A stretch of 42,429 nt of DNA from Woeseiaceae bacterium (GCA_021773095.1 JAJFKR010000011.1:1-42429); one strand, 5' to 3'. Shown: positions 16,332 through 25,205, numbered from the stretch's first letter. Notes: generated from the letters alone by a model not told the origin. Program-made: numbers and translations.

Positions 16332-17356
16332 GCAAGGCATACAGCACACTATTGAATAAGCTGCTCAATGGTGAGGATCTCGCCGAGCGGCAAGCTTACG
16401 AGTTGATGCACAAACTGGCAGAAGGTGAGTTGCCGGCAGCATTGGCCGGCGCACTGTTGGCGGGTCTGCGAGCGAAAGGCGAAACCGCCGATGAAATTCG
16501 CGGATTTGCAACGGCCATGCGCGAGCTTGCTGTGCACCCGAACATTCCGGAAGGCGCACCCACTGTCGATACCGTCGGAACGGGTGGCGACGGCTCGGGC
16601 AGCCTAAATCTTTCGACCGGGACGGGCTTGCTCGCGGCGGCCTGTGGTTCGCGCGTGGTCAAGCACGGCAATCGTTCGGTATCGAGTCGCTCCGGCAGTG
16701 CCGATATGCTCGAGAGCCTGGGTATGCCGCTGCCGCTGCTGGAGTCACAGGCTGTGGACTGCCTGCGTGCGACGAACTTTACATTCCTGTTCGCACCCGC
16801 GTATCACCCGGCGATGAAGGCTGTCGTTCCCATTCGTGGTGCGCTTTCGGTACGTACAGTTTTTAACGTTCTCGGACCACTGACCAATCCGGCCGCGCCA
16901 CCATTCCAGTTGATCGGCGCATACAGCAAGGACGCCGCAAGACTAATGGCCGAAACCTTGTCCGGTATGCCATTGGAGCGCGCATTCGTTGTGCACGGTG
17001 ATCCGGGCTGGGACGAGGCAACCCCGGTGGGTGATTTCTGGCTCTACGATGTGACGCCGGGCAAGGTCAGCGAAACGAAGCGCAGTCCGGAGGACTACGG
17101 GCTGAGGCGCTGCCAGCCGCAGGATCTCGAAGGTGGCGATGCCGAGCACAATGCTAAAGAGCTGGTACGAGTATTTACCGGCGAGGACAAGGGCGCACAT
17201 CGGGATGCATTACTGATGGGCACGTCACTGGTCCTGGAAGTGCAGGGCGAAGCGAAGGATGCGAAGGACGGTATGGTCAAAGCCGCGGCCGCGATCGATG
17301 ATGGCCGGGCGGAAGCATTCCTGGGCCTGCTACGCGAGCATTTCGAGAGTCAATGA
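16328..17356 (+). CDS. trpD: Anthranilate phosphoribosyltransferase
   Basis: The 342-residue enzyme transfers the phosphoribosyl group of PRPP to anthranilate. The PRPP loop is VDTVGTGGDGSGSLNLST, followed by KHGNRSVSSRSGSADMLE and the anthranilate-side segment FAPAYHPAMKAVVPIRGAL with NVLGPLTNPA. Length is normal. It is a stand-alone gene, not fused to trpG as in E. coli. The ATGA overlaps with trpG and trpC imply coupled translation. Confidence 0.97.
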   Translation: MSKAYSTLLNKLLNGEDLAERQAYELMHKLAEGELPAALAGALLAGLRAKGETADEIRGFATAMRELAVHPNIPEGAPTVDTVGTGGDGSGSLNLSTGTGLLAAACGSRVVKHGNRSVSSRSGSADMLESLGMPLPLLESQAVDCLRATNFTFLFAPAYHPAMKAVVPIRGALSVRTVFNVLGPLTNPAAPPFQLIGAYSKDAARLMAETLSGMPLERAFVVHGDPGWDEATPVGDFWLYDVTPGKVSETKRSPEDYGLRRCQPQDLEGGDAEHNAKELVRVFTGEDKGAHRDALLMGTSLVLEVQGEAKDAKDGMVKAAAAIDDGRAEAFLGLLREHFESQ

Positions 17357-18162
17357 GCGATTTCCTGCAAGCCATGGCGAATCACAGCGCGGCAAGAGCG
17401 GCCGCTATTTCGACCGCCTTCTCATCCGCGGATTTCGACAAGCCGGTTGTGCCGCTGACCCTCGGCACATTCGACGTGATCGCCGAAATCAAAGACCGCT
17501 CTCCCGCCGAAGGTGTCCTGAAAGCAACCAATAGTTACGATGACAGTGACCATATCTCCCGCGCAAGAGCCTATGCTGCTGGCGGCGCCGCCGCGATCTC
17601 GGTGCTCACGGAGCCCAGTCGATTTGATGGCGAGCTGGCGCATCTCGAAGCTATCGTTGCGGCTGTTCCCGATACGCCGGTCATGCGAAAGGATTTTCTG
17701 GTTGAGCCGGTGCAGATTCTTGAGGCACGAAAAGCGGGGGCGAGTGGTCTGTTGCTGATCGCTACGATGTTGAATGACACGAAGTTGCGCGAAATGCTGG
17801 ACTGTGCCTGGGAACACGATTTGTTCGTGTTGCTGGAGTCGTTCGATCGAGAAGACCTGCGGCGTACATCGGCATTGCTGGATAATTCTGTCGACCAGGA
17901 TAAAGCCGAAGCCGGGCAGTTGCTCGTCGGCGTGAATACTCGAGACCTGAGAACACTGGAGGTCGACCCGGGCAGACTGGAAGGTCTTTCACCGGACCTG
18001 CCCAACGCAAGATGCGTCGCCGAAAGCGGCTTGCTGCTTCCGGAAGACGCTGCGCGAGTCGTTGCGTGGGGCTATCGAATAGCGCTTGTCGGTACGGCAC
18101 TAATGCGCAGCGATGATCCGGCCGCTTTAATCGCCGCTATGCGAGGGGCCGGAGCGGCATGA
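17353..18162 (+). CDS. trpC: Indole-3-glycerol phosphate synthase
   Basis: The 269-residue (beta/alpha)8 enzyme closes the indole ring of CdRP. Recognisable are EIKDRSPAEGVL (catalytic Glu and Lys; the usual SPS is SPA here), ISVLTEPSRFDG, VMRKDFLVEPVQILEARKAGA, the LLESFDREDL segment, VGVNTRDLRTLEVD and VAESGLLLPEDA. It is not fused to trpF, unlike E. coli. It overlaps both neighbours by 4 nt. Confidence 0.96.
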   Translation: MSDFLQAMANHSAARAAAISTAFSSADFDKPVVPLTLGTFDVIAEIKDRSPAEGVLKATNSYDDSDHISRARAYAAGGAAAISVLTEPSRFDGELAHLEAIVAAVPDTPVMRKDFLVEPVQILEARKAGASGLLLIATMLNDTKLREMLDCAWEHDLFVLLESFDREDLRRTSALLDNSVDQDKAEAGQLLVGVNTRDLRTLEVDPGRLEGLSPDLPNARCVAESGLLLPEDAARVVAWGYRIALVGTALMRSDDPAALIAAMRGAGAA

Positions 18163-18752
18163 GCGTCTTCGTCAAAATTTGTGGTGTGCGGAAATCCGAG
18201 CACGTGCACGCAGCCGTCGATGCCGGTGCCGATGCGATTGGATTTGTATTTGCAGAGTCAGTGCGTCGTGTAACGCCGGCAAAAGCGAATGCGATCAGCG
18301 CCGACGTACCGTCCCATATCAAACGTGTTGCAGTGATGTTGCACCCGACGAATGCTGAGTGGCAGGAAGTCCTGAGCGAATTCGTGCCCGACGTGCTGCA
18401 AACGGATGCGGAGGATTTCGCGACGCTCGATGTTCCCGCGTCAGTTGAACAATGGCCGGTGTACCGAGAGGGCCGAGACCAACCGGAAGTTCGCGACACG
18501 TATATCTACGAAGGACAGAAGAGCGGCAAGGGCGAGACCGTCGACTGGTCACGCGCTGCAACTATTGCGGGTGAGGGCAGGATGATTTTGGCTGGCGGGC
18601 TTGCGGCGACCAACGTCGCCGAAGCAATAGCCGTCGTTCGACCGTTCGGAGTCGATGTATCCAGTGCGGTTGAATCGGCGCCCGGGCAAAAGGACGCTTT
18701 GTTCATTAGAGAATTTGTTAGTGCGGCGAAAGCTGCGGAGAGGAGCTCATGA
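18159..18752 (+). CDS. trpF: Phosphoribosylanthranilate isomerase
   Basis: The 197-residue (beta/alpha)8 isomerase converts PRA to CdRP. It starts with the conserved VKICGVRKSEHV (catalytic Cys at about residue 7), then DAIGFVFAESVRRVTP, the central VLQTDAE segment with the catalytic Asp region, and the C-terminal LAGGLAATNVAEAI and GVDVSSAVESAPGQKD, which bind phosphate. Complete, unfused. It overlaps trpC and trpB by 4 nt each. Confidence 0.95.
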   Translation: MSVFVKICGVRKSEHVHAAVDAGADAIGFVFAESVRRVTPAKANAISADVPSHIKRVAVMLHPTNAEWQEVLSEFVPDVLQTDAEDFATLDVPASVEQWPVYREGRDQPEVRDTYIYEGQKSGKGETVDWSRAATIAGEGRMILAGGLAATNVAEAIAVVRPFGVDVSSAVESAPGQKDALFIREFVSAAKAAERSS

Positions 18753-19990
18753 GTACATCGTTTGCGGCAGATGAAGCCAAACTGCTTCTCGATGCAGCTA
18801 TCAGAGGCGAGATGCCCGACACAAGAGGTCGCTTCGGTCCGTTCGGTGGTCGCTATGTTCCGGAAACGCTGGTACCGGCATTCGATCGGCTGGAAGCCGG
18901 AATCGAAGAACATCTGCATGACCCGGCGTTTCAGGCCGAATTTCAGAGAGAGCTGCGCGAATGGGTTGGCCGGCCAACGGCGCTGAGCTTTGCTCCGCAG
19001 CTCAGCAAGGCCTGGGGTGCCGAGGTTTGGATCAAGCGAGAAGATCTTGCGCACACGGGCGCACACAAAATTAACAATGCGATCGGCCAGGCGCTACTCG
19101 CCAAGCGGCTGGGTGCAAAACGCGTCATCGCCGAAACAGGTGCCGGTCAACACGGTGTTGCATCAGCCGCTGCGTGCGCGCGAGTGGGTCTTTCCTGCAG
19201 TGTGTACATGGGTGCGGTCGACATGCAACGCCAGGCACCGAATGTTGATCGCATTCGGAGACTCGGTGCCGAAGTCGTTGCTGTCGAGACAGGCGACAAG
19301 ACATTGCGAGCGGCGATTGATGAGGCGATGCGAGAGTGGGTAACGGATCCTGATGGTATCTACTACCTGCTGGGCTCTGCCGTTGGCGCACATCCCTATC
19401 CGTATCTCGTGCGTGAGCTGCAATCAGTAATTGGACAGGAATCACGACAGCAGATGCTGGATCAGGCGGGCGCGCTGCCCGATGTTGCTTTTGCCTGTGT
19501 CGGAGGCGGCTCCAATGCCATCGGTTTGTTTTATCCGCTGCTCGGTGACGACATCGAATTGATCGGTGTTGAAGCGGGCGGAACGGGCGATGGCCTGGGC
19601 GAAAACGCTGCGACACTTGCCACGGGTACGCCCGGTGTTCTGCAGGGCTCCTACACCATTATTTTGCAAGATGATGATGGCCAGGTGCAGGAGACACATT
19701 CAATATCGGCTGGTCTTGACTACTCCGGTGTCGGGCCGGAACATGCGTTTCTGCAGGCGACGGGTCGAGTGAAATATATTTCGGCGAGAGATGACGAAGC
19801 GCTTGAGGCACTTGAAGAGCTGTGTGCGACAGAAGGCATCCTGACCGCGCTCGAAACGGCCCACGCGTATGCGGCTGCCAGAGATTATGCGAAGCAGAAC
19901 CCTGGCACTCGCATTCTCATCAGCAACTCGGGTCGCGGTGACAAAGACATGCCAACGCTGACCCGACTCCCTGCGAGGATCCGCTCATGA
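18749..19990 (+). CDS. trpB: Tryptophan synthase beta chain
   Basis: The 413-residue PLP enzyme joins indole and serine. It has the start segment RGRFGPFGGRYVPETL, the PLP lysine in KREDLAHTGAHKINNA (near residue 102), ETGAGQHGVASA, the glycine-rich phosphate site CVGGGSNAIG, and the C-terminal NSGRGDKD. It is a TrpB1-type chain, matching the adjacent trpA. It extends slightly at the N-terminus compared with E. coli (397). Confidence 0.97.
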   Translation: MSTSFAADEAKLLLDAAIRGEMPDTRGRFGPFGGRYVPETLVPAFDRLEAGIEEHLHDPAFQAEFQRELREWVGRPTALSFAPQLSKAWGAEVWIKREDLAHTGAHKINNAIGQALLAKRLGAKRVIAETGAGQHGVASAAACARVGLSCSVYMGAVDMQRQAPNVDRIRRLGAEVVAVETGDKTLRAAIDEAMREWVTDPDGIYYLLGSAVGAHPYPYLVRELQSVIGQESRQQMLDQAGALPDVAFACVGGGSNAIGLFYPLLGDDIELIGVEAGGTGDGLGENAATLATGTPGVLQGSYTIILQDDDGQVQETHSISAGLDYSGVGPEHAFLQATGRVKYISARDDEALEALEELCATEGILTALETAHAYAAARDYAKQNPGTRILISNSGRGDKDMPTLTRLPARIRS

Positions 19991-20760
19991 ACCCACATGA
20001 GCGATTGAGCGCTGCGATCAGTGCCGCAAAAGATTCAGGTCGTCCCGCACTGGTGCCGTTTATCACCGCCGGTTATCCCGAGCCCAAAGATTTTATTGCC
20101 ACGCTGAAAGACGTTGCGTCAGTCGGTGATGCTGTCGAGCTCGGCATCCCATTCTCGGATCCCATGGCGGATGGCATGACAATTCAGCGCTCCAGCTTCG
20201 TCGCTTTGCAAAAAGGTGTGAGCCTCAAGTGGATATTTGAACAGCTCGATTCTGTGCAGGGCGAAATCGATGCACCACTCGTAATGATGTCGTACCTGAA
20301 TCCGCTGCTCGCGTTCGGCTATGATGCCCTGGCTGAGCGAGCGGTGGCGGCCGGCGTTTGTGGCTTTATTGTGCCCGACCTGCCGTTTGAGGAAAGTGAC
20401 GAGATTCGTCAGGCACTGGAAGCGAAGGGGCTGGGCTTGATCCAGCTCGTGACGCCGGCAACACCGGATGCACGCCTCAAGAGGCTTTGCGAGGCGTCTC
20501 GTGGTTTCGTTTATGCGGTGACCATTACCGGAATTACGGGCGGCGACGCCGGGCTGCCAGCGGACCTGACCGAATACCTCGACAAAGTCGCATCCTTTTC
20601 CCCAATACCCGTGTGCTCCGGCTTTGGAATCAGATCGCCCGAAGATGTTGCTGCAGTGGGCAAACACGCGGCAGGAGCGATAGTTGGTTCGGCTCTTGTG
20701 GAGTTGCTCGAGCGCAGCGAAGACCCGAAACCGTTCCTGAATTCGTTGATCGCCTTTTGA
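19987..20760 (+). CDS. trpA: Tryptophan synthase alpha chain
   Basis: The 257-residue subunit cleaves indole-3-glycerol phosphate and channels indole to TrpB. The catalytic residues are visible: Glu in VELGIPFSDPMADG and Asp in the same motif. Also present are PFITAGYPEP, GVCGFIVPDLPFEES, the TGITGGDAGLPAD phosphate-loop region and CSGFGIRSPEDV. It is the last trp gene; the convergent GGDEF/EAL gene ends 7 nt beyond, with no T-tract hairpin between them. Confidence 0.97.
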   Translation: MNPHERLSAAISAAKDSGRPALVPFITAGYPEPKDFIATLKDVASVGDAVELGIPFSDPMADGMTIQRSSFVALQKGVSLKWIFEQLDSVQGEIDAPLVMMSYLNPLLAFGYDALAERAVAAGVCGFIVPDLPFEESDEIRQALEAKGLGLIQLVTPATPDARLKRLCEASRGFVYAVTITGITGGDAGLPADLTEYLDKVASFSPIPVCSGFGIRSPEDVAAVGKHAAGAIVGSALVELLERSEDPKPFLNSLIAF

Positions 20761-20767
20761 CAGCGCG

Positions 20768-22876
20768 CTAGGGCATCCCTCGGGCAAGCAGCGAGGTGCC
20801 CGCGATCTCGGAACGCAGAATCGCGGCGACTTTGTCGGGTTGCATCGGACGACTGATCAAAAACCCCTGAGCGAGGTCGCAGTTGCAGCTCTTGAGAAAC
20901 TCAAGTTGCTTGACGGTTTCAACGCCTTCCGCGGTGACCTCGATATCCAGCCCCTGTGCCATGGCAATCGCTGCGCGCACAATGCGTTGGTGGCTGTTGT
21001 TGTCTTCTACGTCCGCAATCAGGGCCTGATCCAGCACGAAGCTGTCGATGAAGCCGCTATCTATGGACTCGAATGAAACATCGCGGGTTCCGAAATGATC
21101 GAGCGAAAGCCGCACGCCAAGTTTTCGCAGTTTCCGCAATGTATCGTGTTCGGTTTCGCGCTTCTGCAGCATTTCGCCATCACAGATTTCGAGCTCAATG
21201 CAACCCGGATCGAGCGCTGTGTCTGCCAGGGCCTTCGCAACAACATCAACGAGTCGCTTGTGCAGTAATTGTTGTGGTGACAAATTGATCGCGATCGACA
21301 GGTCTGGGAGTTCAAAACGCTTTTGCCATGAGCTGAGCTGGCGACAGGCGGTCTCAATGACCCACTCACCCGCTGAGTGTATGAGACCACTGCTTTCGAG
21401 AATGGGTAGAAATCGTGCGGGTGGCAACAGTCCGAAACGCGGATGCTGCCAGCGCAGCAGTGCCTCGAGGCCAATGAGTCGATTGCTGGTCAGATCAATG
21501 CGTGGCTGATAGTGCAGTGCAAATTCGTTGCGGACGAGCGCATGACGCAACCCGGCTTCGAGCTCTTCACGCTGTTCAAGCTGTGCATTCAGGGCGCTCG
21601 AGTAATGCTGGAATCGACCCCCGCCGCGTTTCTTGGCCTCAAACATTGCGACGTCAGCCGCTTTAATTAATTGTGCGGCGCTGTTCCCTGATTCGGGATA
21701 CATGGCGATACCAATACTCGGAGTTGCATATACTTCACTGCTCCCAATTTCGTATTTCTCGGATAGCACCAGCAGTAGTTTCTGTGCTGCGGCTGCAGCG
21801 TTAGCTTCCTCGCCGAAGTCTTCCAGACAAACGACAAACTCATCACCACCCCAACGACCACTGAAGTCACCCACACGCAGATTGCTTTGCAGTCTTTCAG
21901 CGACCTGGCAGAGCAGGGCGTCCCCAATATCGTGTCCCAACGTGTCGTTAACCGACTTGAATCGGTCGAGGTCAATAAACAAGGCAGCGAGCGGCGCGGA
22001 TTTTCTTTGGCTGCGGCCGATCGCGCGAGTGATCTGTTCGGCAAACAAGCTGCGATTTGCGAGTCCGGTGAGCTCATCGAACTGGGCGCGCTTTTCAAGT
22101 TCTGTTGTCTTGCGCCGCGACTCGGTGATGTCCCGGAAAGTGATGACGCCGCCAATCAACTGTTGCCTGCCATCAAACAAACCCTGGCCGTTAATGCTCA
22201 ACACAATGTCCGGCTGATCCGGAGTTCTGTATATGGCCACCTGATCGGAATATTTCTCACCGGCTCGAGCTCGCACCAACGGCAGATCAGCCGAGTTGCG
22301 ATAGCTTTCGCCATTCTCATCAACGCAGCAGAAGGTTTGCTCCCAGGTTGGATCGGGCTGCATGCGTGGGCTGATCCCCAGCAGCGTTCGCGCCGCCTGA
22401 TTTATGTCGAGGACATGGCCGGCATCGTCAACAACGATGACGCCATCGTTGATGCTGTTCAATATCGACAGGACGGACACGTCCGTGCCTGACAGCCGCG
22501 ACTGCATTCGTCCGCGCCGCACCGCTCTATCAAACGTCGCATCCTGATCTTCTACGGAAATATCATCGACACAGACATAACCCTGAGCGCCCGCTTGCAC
22601 GGCCGCAATACCGCGATTCTCGTGCTTTTTCTGTGTCAGTGCGACAACCGGGTAGGGTGACAGGTGGTTAATCAGGTCGGTCAGCGACCGGCCGGACTGC
22701 GCGATCATCGGCCCGGCTTCGAGAAGCACGAGGTCGACAATGTAAGAGGCATCTTCCGGAAGTTCGAACGCTTTGGATCGAGTGAGGTAAGTACAGCAGG
22801 GTAGGGTTTCCAGCTCACCGAGATAATCTGCGGCAAACTCTCCACGTCCGAGATAAAGAATGGAATGTCCGGACAT
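20768..22876 (-). CDS. Receiver-like/PAS/GGDEF/EAL protein with damaged EAL site
   Basis: The 702-residue cyclic-di-GMP protein has, in order, a receiver-like domain (about 1-122) in which Glu53 (VLLEAGP) replaces the phospho-accepting Asp; a PAS domain (about 130-258); a GGDEF domain (about 265-425) with intact GGDEF at 343-347 and an RxxD inhibitory site at 334-337; and an EAL domain (about 440-690). In the EAL domain E471, N531, E561, D593, E650 and Q670 are kept, but DDFGTG reads DHFGTR (His594) and the KID lysine is Val614, so phosphodiesterase activity is probably lost. It may therefore make rather than degrade c-di-GMP, or use the EAL domain as a sensor. The start at 22876 fits the first beta strand of the receiver; frames to 22927 or 23005 are possible but lack ribosome sites. 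It may respond to its own PAS ligand. Confidence 0.9.
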   Translation of the reverse strand: MSGHSILYLGRGEFAADYLGELETLPCCTYLTRSKAFELPEDASYIVDLVLLEAGPMIAQSGRSLTDLINHLSPYPVVALTQKKHENRGIAAVQAGAQGYVCVDDISVEDQDATFDRAVRRGRMQSRLSGTDVSVLSILNSINDGVIVVDDAGHVLDINQAARTLLGISPRMQPDPTWEQTFCCVDENGESYRNSADLPLVRARAGEKYSDQVAIYRTPDQPDIVLSINGQGLFDGRQQLIGGVITFRDITESRRKTTELEKRAQFDELTGLANRSLFAEQITRAIGRSQRKSAPLAALFIDLDRFKSVNDTLGHDIGDALLCQVAERLQSNLRVGDFSGRWGGDEFVVCLEDFGEEANAAAAAQKLLLVLSEKYEIGSSEVYATPSIGIAMYPESGNSAAQLIKAADVAMFEAKKRGGGRFQHYSSALNAQLEQREELEAGLRHALVRNEFALHYQPRIDLTSNRLIGLEALLRWQHPRFGLLPPARFLPILESSGLIHSAGEWVIETACRQLSSWQKRFELPDLSIAINLSPQQLLHKRLVDVVAKALADTALDPGCIELEICDGEMLQKRETEHDTLRKLRKLGVRLSLDHFGTRDVSFESIDSGFIDSFVLDQALIADVEDNNSHQRIVRAAIAMAQGLDIEVTAEGVETVKQLEFLKSCNCDLAQGFLISRPMQPDKVAAILRSEIAGTSLLARGMP

Positions 22877-22901
22877 TAGTTTTCTGTAACCGGTGCAGCG
22901 A

Positions 22902-22939
22902 CTGTCTTTCCCATGGAGGGGAATCATATGTAAAGACAG
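22902..22939. promoter_or_regulatory. Inverted repeat upstream of the GGDEF/EAL gene
   Basis: CTGTCTTT (22902-22909) and AAAGACAG (22932-22939) are perfect 8 nt inverted arms with a 22 nt spacer. They lie in the 160 nt between the GGDEF/EAL start and the divergent sigma-factor gene. It could be an operator or an mRNA hairpin; no function is shown. Confidence 0.35.
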
Positions 22940-23036
22940 GCGCTTACGCCACCTTTTGCGCCCTAATAGCCTTCTGAATTCAAACCATTCGGGGTGGCCG
23001 GGCATCCAAATGTCACTAAAAGGGGAGAATTAAGCT

Positions 23037-23639
23037 TTGGCAGCTCTTTTGACAGCAACAAGCAGCGATTATAGTCAGATCATGGTTACCGCTGGTACAG
23101 CAGCAATTGCAGACGAAAGAGCGCTGATAAAGCAGGCGCAGCGTTCTGATGCCGGAGCATTCGAGGCTCTGTACAGGCTGCACGTCGACAAGGTTTACGG
23201 TATATGTCTACGCATGACGGGCAATGTCAGTGAAGCAGAAGATTGTGCCCAGGAGGCGTTTATTCAGGCCTGGAACAAGCTGGACAAGTTTCGTGGCGAT
23301 AGCGCGTTTTCGACCTGGCTGCACCGAATCGCTGTCAACTCCGTTTTGGGCCGCATGCGAAAGTCGAAACGTGAGCAGGATCGGATAACAGCGGTCTCAG
23401 ACATTGCGGCTCCGACTTTTGAGACGGGAGACTCGGGTGAAATGAGGGACCTGTCGGAGGCGATCAACAGACTTCCGCAAGGCGCTCGACACGTCTTTGT
23501 ACTGCACGCTGTGTACGGATACAGCCACGATGAGACTGGCGACATGCTGGGGATCGCGGCGGGAACGAGCAAGGCACAACTGCACCGGGCAAAACGACTA
23601 TTGGTGCAGCAATTGAAGCAACAGGGATTTGAGGCATGA
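23037..23639 (+). CDS. RNA polymerase ECF-type sigma factor
   Basis: The 200-residue sigma factor has region 2 (FEALYRLHVDKVYGICLRMTG, then EDCAQEAFIQAWNKLDKFRG and FSTWLHRIAVNSVLG) and region 4 (LPQGARHVFVLHAVYGYSHDETGDMLGIAAGTSKAQLHRAK, split here for reading as the helix-turn-helix). The start is TTG at 23037, with AGGGGAG about 10 nt upstream. An ATG at 23082 is an alternative without a clear ribosome site and would trim a non-conserved 15-residue tail. It overlaps the next gene, a membrane anti-sigma candidate, by 4 nt, the usual layout for a sigma/anti-sigma pair. The promoter target cannot be read from the sequence. Confidence 0.92.
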   Translation: MAALLTATSSDYSQIMVTAGTAAIADERALIKQAQRSDAGAFEALYRLHVDKVYGICLRMTGNVSEAEDCAQEAFIQAWNKLDKFRGDSAFSTWLHRIAVNSVLGRMRKSKREQDRITAVSDIAAPTFETGDSGEMRDLSEAINRLPQGARHVFVLHAVYGYSHDETGDMLGIAAGTSKAQLHRAKRLLVQQLKQQGFEA

Positions 23640-24175
23640 ACGACGACAAATTAATGAAAGCCGCGGGGCAGCTGTCGACGGAGATTAATCCAGAGCGCGA
23701 TCTGTGGGCAGACATCAGCGATGCGATTGATAAACCTCTGCCGCGGAGGTGGACGCCGATGTTGGCGCAGGTGGCCGCAATCGTATTGTTAGTTGGTGCG
23801 TCATCGGTGGTGACTTACGTGACGATGAAAGACGGCGATCAGAGACCTGTTATTGCATCGCCGGAGATGATCTTTGAACAAGCGTCGTTTGCTAATCGAT
23901 ACAGTCTGGGCCCCGGTTTTCAGGATGCGCGAAATGCACTGGCCGCAGAGTTCGATGCTGCGCTGGAAAAACTGCCGGCAGAATCACAGCAGGATATCGA
24001 AACGAATTTGAAATTGATCCGCGACGCAATTTTTGACATGAACATGGCGCTCGAAGAGGATCCGGAAAATCTGTTTTTGCAGGAACGACTGCTAAGAACG
24101 TACCGCGAAGAATTGATGCTACTGCGTCGCGTGGGCGGACTTACCAGAAATGTAATGCTGAGAAATGATATTTAA
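23636..24175 (+). CDS. Single-pass membrane protein, probable anti-sigma factor
   Basis: The 179-residue protein starts 4 nt inside the sigma-factor gene. A soluble N-terminal part (1-40, containing DLWADISDAIDK) is followed by one transmembrane helix (about 42-64) and an extracytoplasmic helical part with a coiled-coil look (about 95-175). The size, single helix and coupling to an ECF sigma gene point to an anti-sigma factor. The N-terminal DLW-x-x-I pattern is common in such proteins, but there is no zinc motif (HxxxCxxC). Inferred mostly from context. Confidence 0.75.
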   Translation: MNDDKLMKAAGQLSTEINPERDLWADISDAIDKPLPRRWTPMLAQVAAIVLLVGASSVVTYVTMKDGDQRPVIASPEMIFEQASFANRYSLGPGFQDARNALAAEFDAALEKLPAESQQDIETNLKLIRDAIFDMNMALEEDPENLFLQERLLRTYREELMLLRRVGGLTRNVMLRNDI

Positions 24176-24222
24176 GCGGCACTCGTATTTGGCCACGTGC
24201 CAATTGATGACCGAGAGAGAAA

Positions 24223-25104
24223 ATGATGAAGAGACTACCAAGCACAATCCTGGCCTGCCTGATTTCACTAACAGCGTTTGCCGAAGACGTTGACCGCAAG
24301 GTCGATGCTGCCGCAGACGGACATGTCGATGTTTCGAATATTGCCGGCTCCATCACGGTCCGTGGCTGGAAGCGTAACGAAGTTGAGGTAACCGGTACTT
24401 TGGGGCGTAATGTTAAAGAGCTCCTGGTTGAGCGTGACGGCGACAAGGTCATCATCAAAGTTAAGGTGCCGAGGAGAGGCGGTCGCGGTATCGACAGCGA
24501 ATTGCACATTAATGTGCCGCAGAAAAGCTCGATCGATATCGGCTCAGTTAGTGCTGACATTGATGTAGAAGGGATTAGCGGTGAGCAGGGTCTGCACACC
24601 GTCAGTGGTGACGTGAACACAGAATACACGGGTGGCACACTGTCCGCCGAGTCGGTGAGCGGCGACGTCGAGGTGTCGGGCAATAAGGCTGAGGGCGACG
24701 TTAGCGCGAGCTCGGTGTCGGGCGACGTGACCCTTTTCAGAGTTGGCGGGGAAGTTCATGCTGAGTCAGTCAGCGGCGAGATCGTTGTTGATGAGGGGTC
24801 ATTCAGGCGGACTGTACTCGAGACCGTCAACGGTGAGATCGTGTTTCGGGGTGAGCTTGAGAAAGGCGGCAGGCTGAGCGCTGAATCGGTTAATGGCGAT
24901 GTCGACATTACATTTTCCGGCAACCTGTCAGCCAGGTTTGATGTCGATACCTTTAACGGCGATATTCGTAATTGCTTCGGACCAGAGGCCGAGCGCACGA
25001 GCAGATACACTCCGGGCTGGGAGCTTTCGTTCACGGAGGGCGCCGGGGATGGTCGTGTAGAGATCTCGACTTTGAACGGTGGAGTCGATATCTGCGACAA
25101 GTAG
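24223..25104 (+). CDS. Exported DUF4097-type beta-repeat protein
   Basis: The 293-residue protein has a signal peptide (to about residue 20, ending TAFA-E) and then repeated short beta units. Six or more units of about 20-25 residues share an S-V/F-S/N-G-D/E core, for example AESVSGDVEVSG, ASSVSGDVTLF, AESVSGEIVV, ETVNGEIVFRG, AESVNGDVDITFSG and DTFNGDIRN. This is the DUF4097 (putative adhesin/bactofilin-like) pattern and predicts a solenoid. The gene follows the sigma/anti-sigma pair by 47 nt and ends before a strong terminator, so the three form one unit. Such proteins often accompany ECF pairs in envelope-stress loci; its exact role is unknown. Confidence 0.85.
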   Translation: MMKRLPSTILACLISLTAFAEDVDRKVDAAADGHVDVSNIAGSITVRGWKRNEVEVTGTLGRNVKELLVERDGDKVIIKVKVPRRGGRGIDSELHINVPQKSSIDIGSVSADIDVEGISGEQGLHTVSGDVNTEYTGGTLSAESVSGDVEVSGNKAEGDVSASSVSGDVTLFRVGGEVHAESVSGEIVVDEGSFRRTVLETVNGEIVFRGELEKGGRLSAESVNGDVDITFSGNLSARFDVDTFNGDIRNCFGPEAERTSRYTPGWELSFTEGAGDGRVEISTLNGGVDICDK

Positions 25105-25129
25105 TTAGTCGAAAACGTGCTAAAAAACC

Positions 25130-25159
25130 GGCCGGATTGTGTAAGCAGTCCGGCCTTTT
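25130..25159 (+). terminator. Intrinsic terminator after the sigma/anti-sigma/DUF4097 unit
   Basis: Stem GGCCGGATTG (25130-25139) pairs with CAGTCCGGCC (25146-25155) over 10 bp with one T-G wobble. The loop is 6 nt and TTTT follows. Six A upstream (25122-25127) could serve the opposite strand. Confidence 0.9.
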
Positions 25160-25205
25160 AGTGTCCGATTTTGATACGCTTGCCACCTGCTAACGAGGTG
25201 TTCAA

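Noticed and set aside
22876..23005. A 43-residue longer N-terminus for the GGDEF/EAL protein
   Set aside because: The extension is Arg/Lys-rich, lacks a ribosome site, and precedes the first strand of the receiver-like domain.
24640..24960. Tandem repeat resembling a DNA repeat array
   Set aside because: The periodicity is at protein level (SGD/NGD beta units of the DUF4097 protein); the DNA units are diverged, so it is not a CRISPR or satellite.
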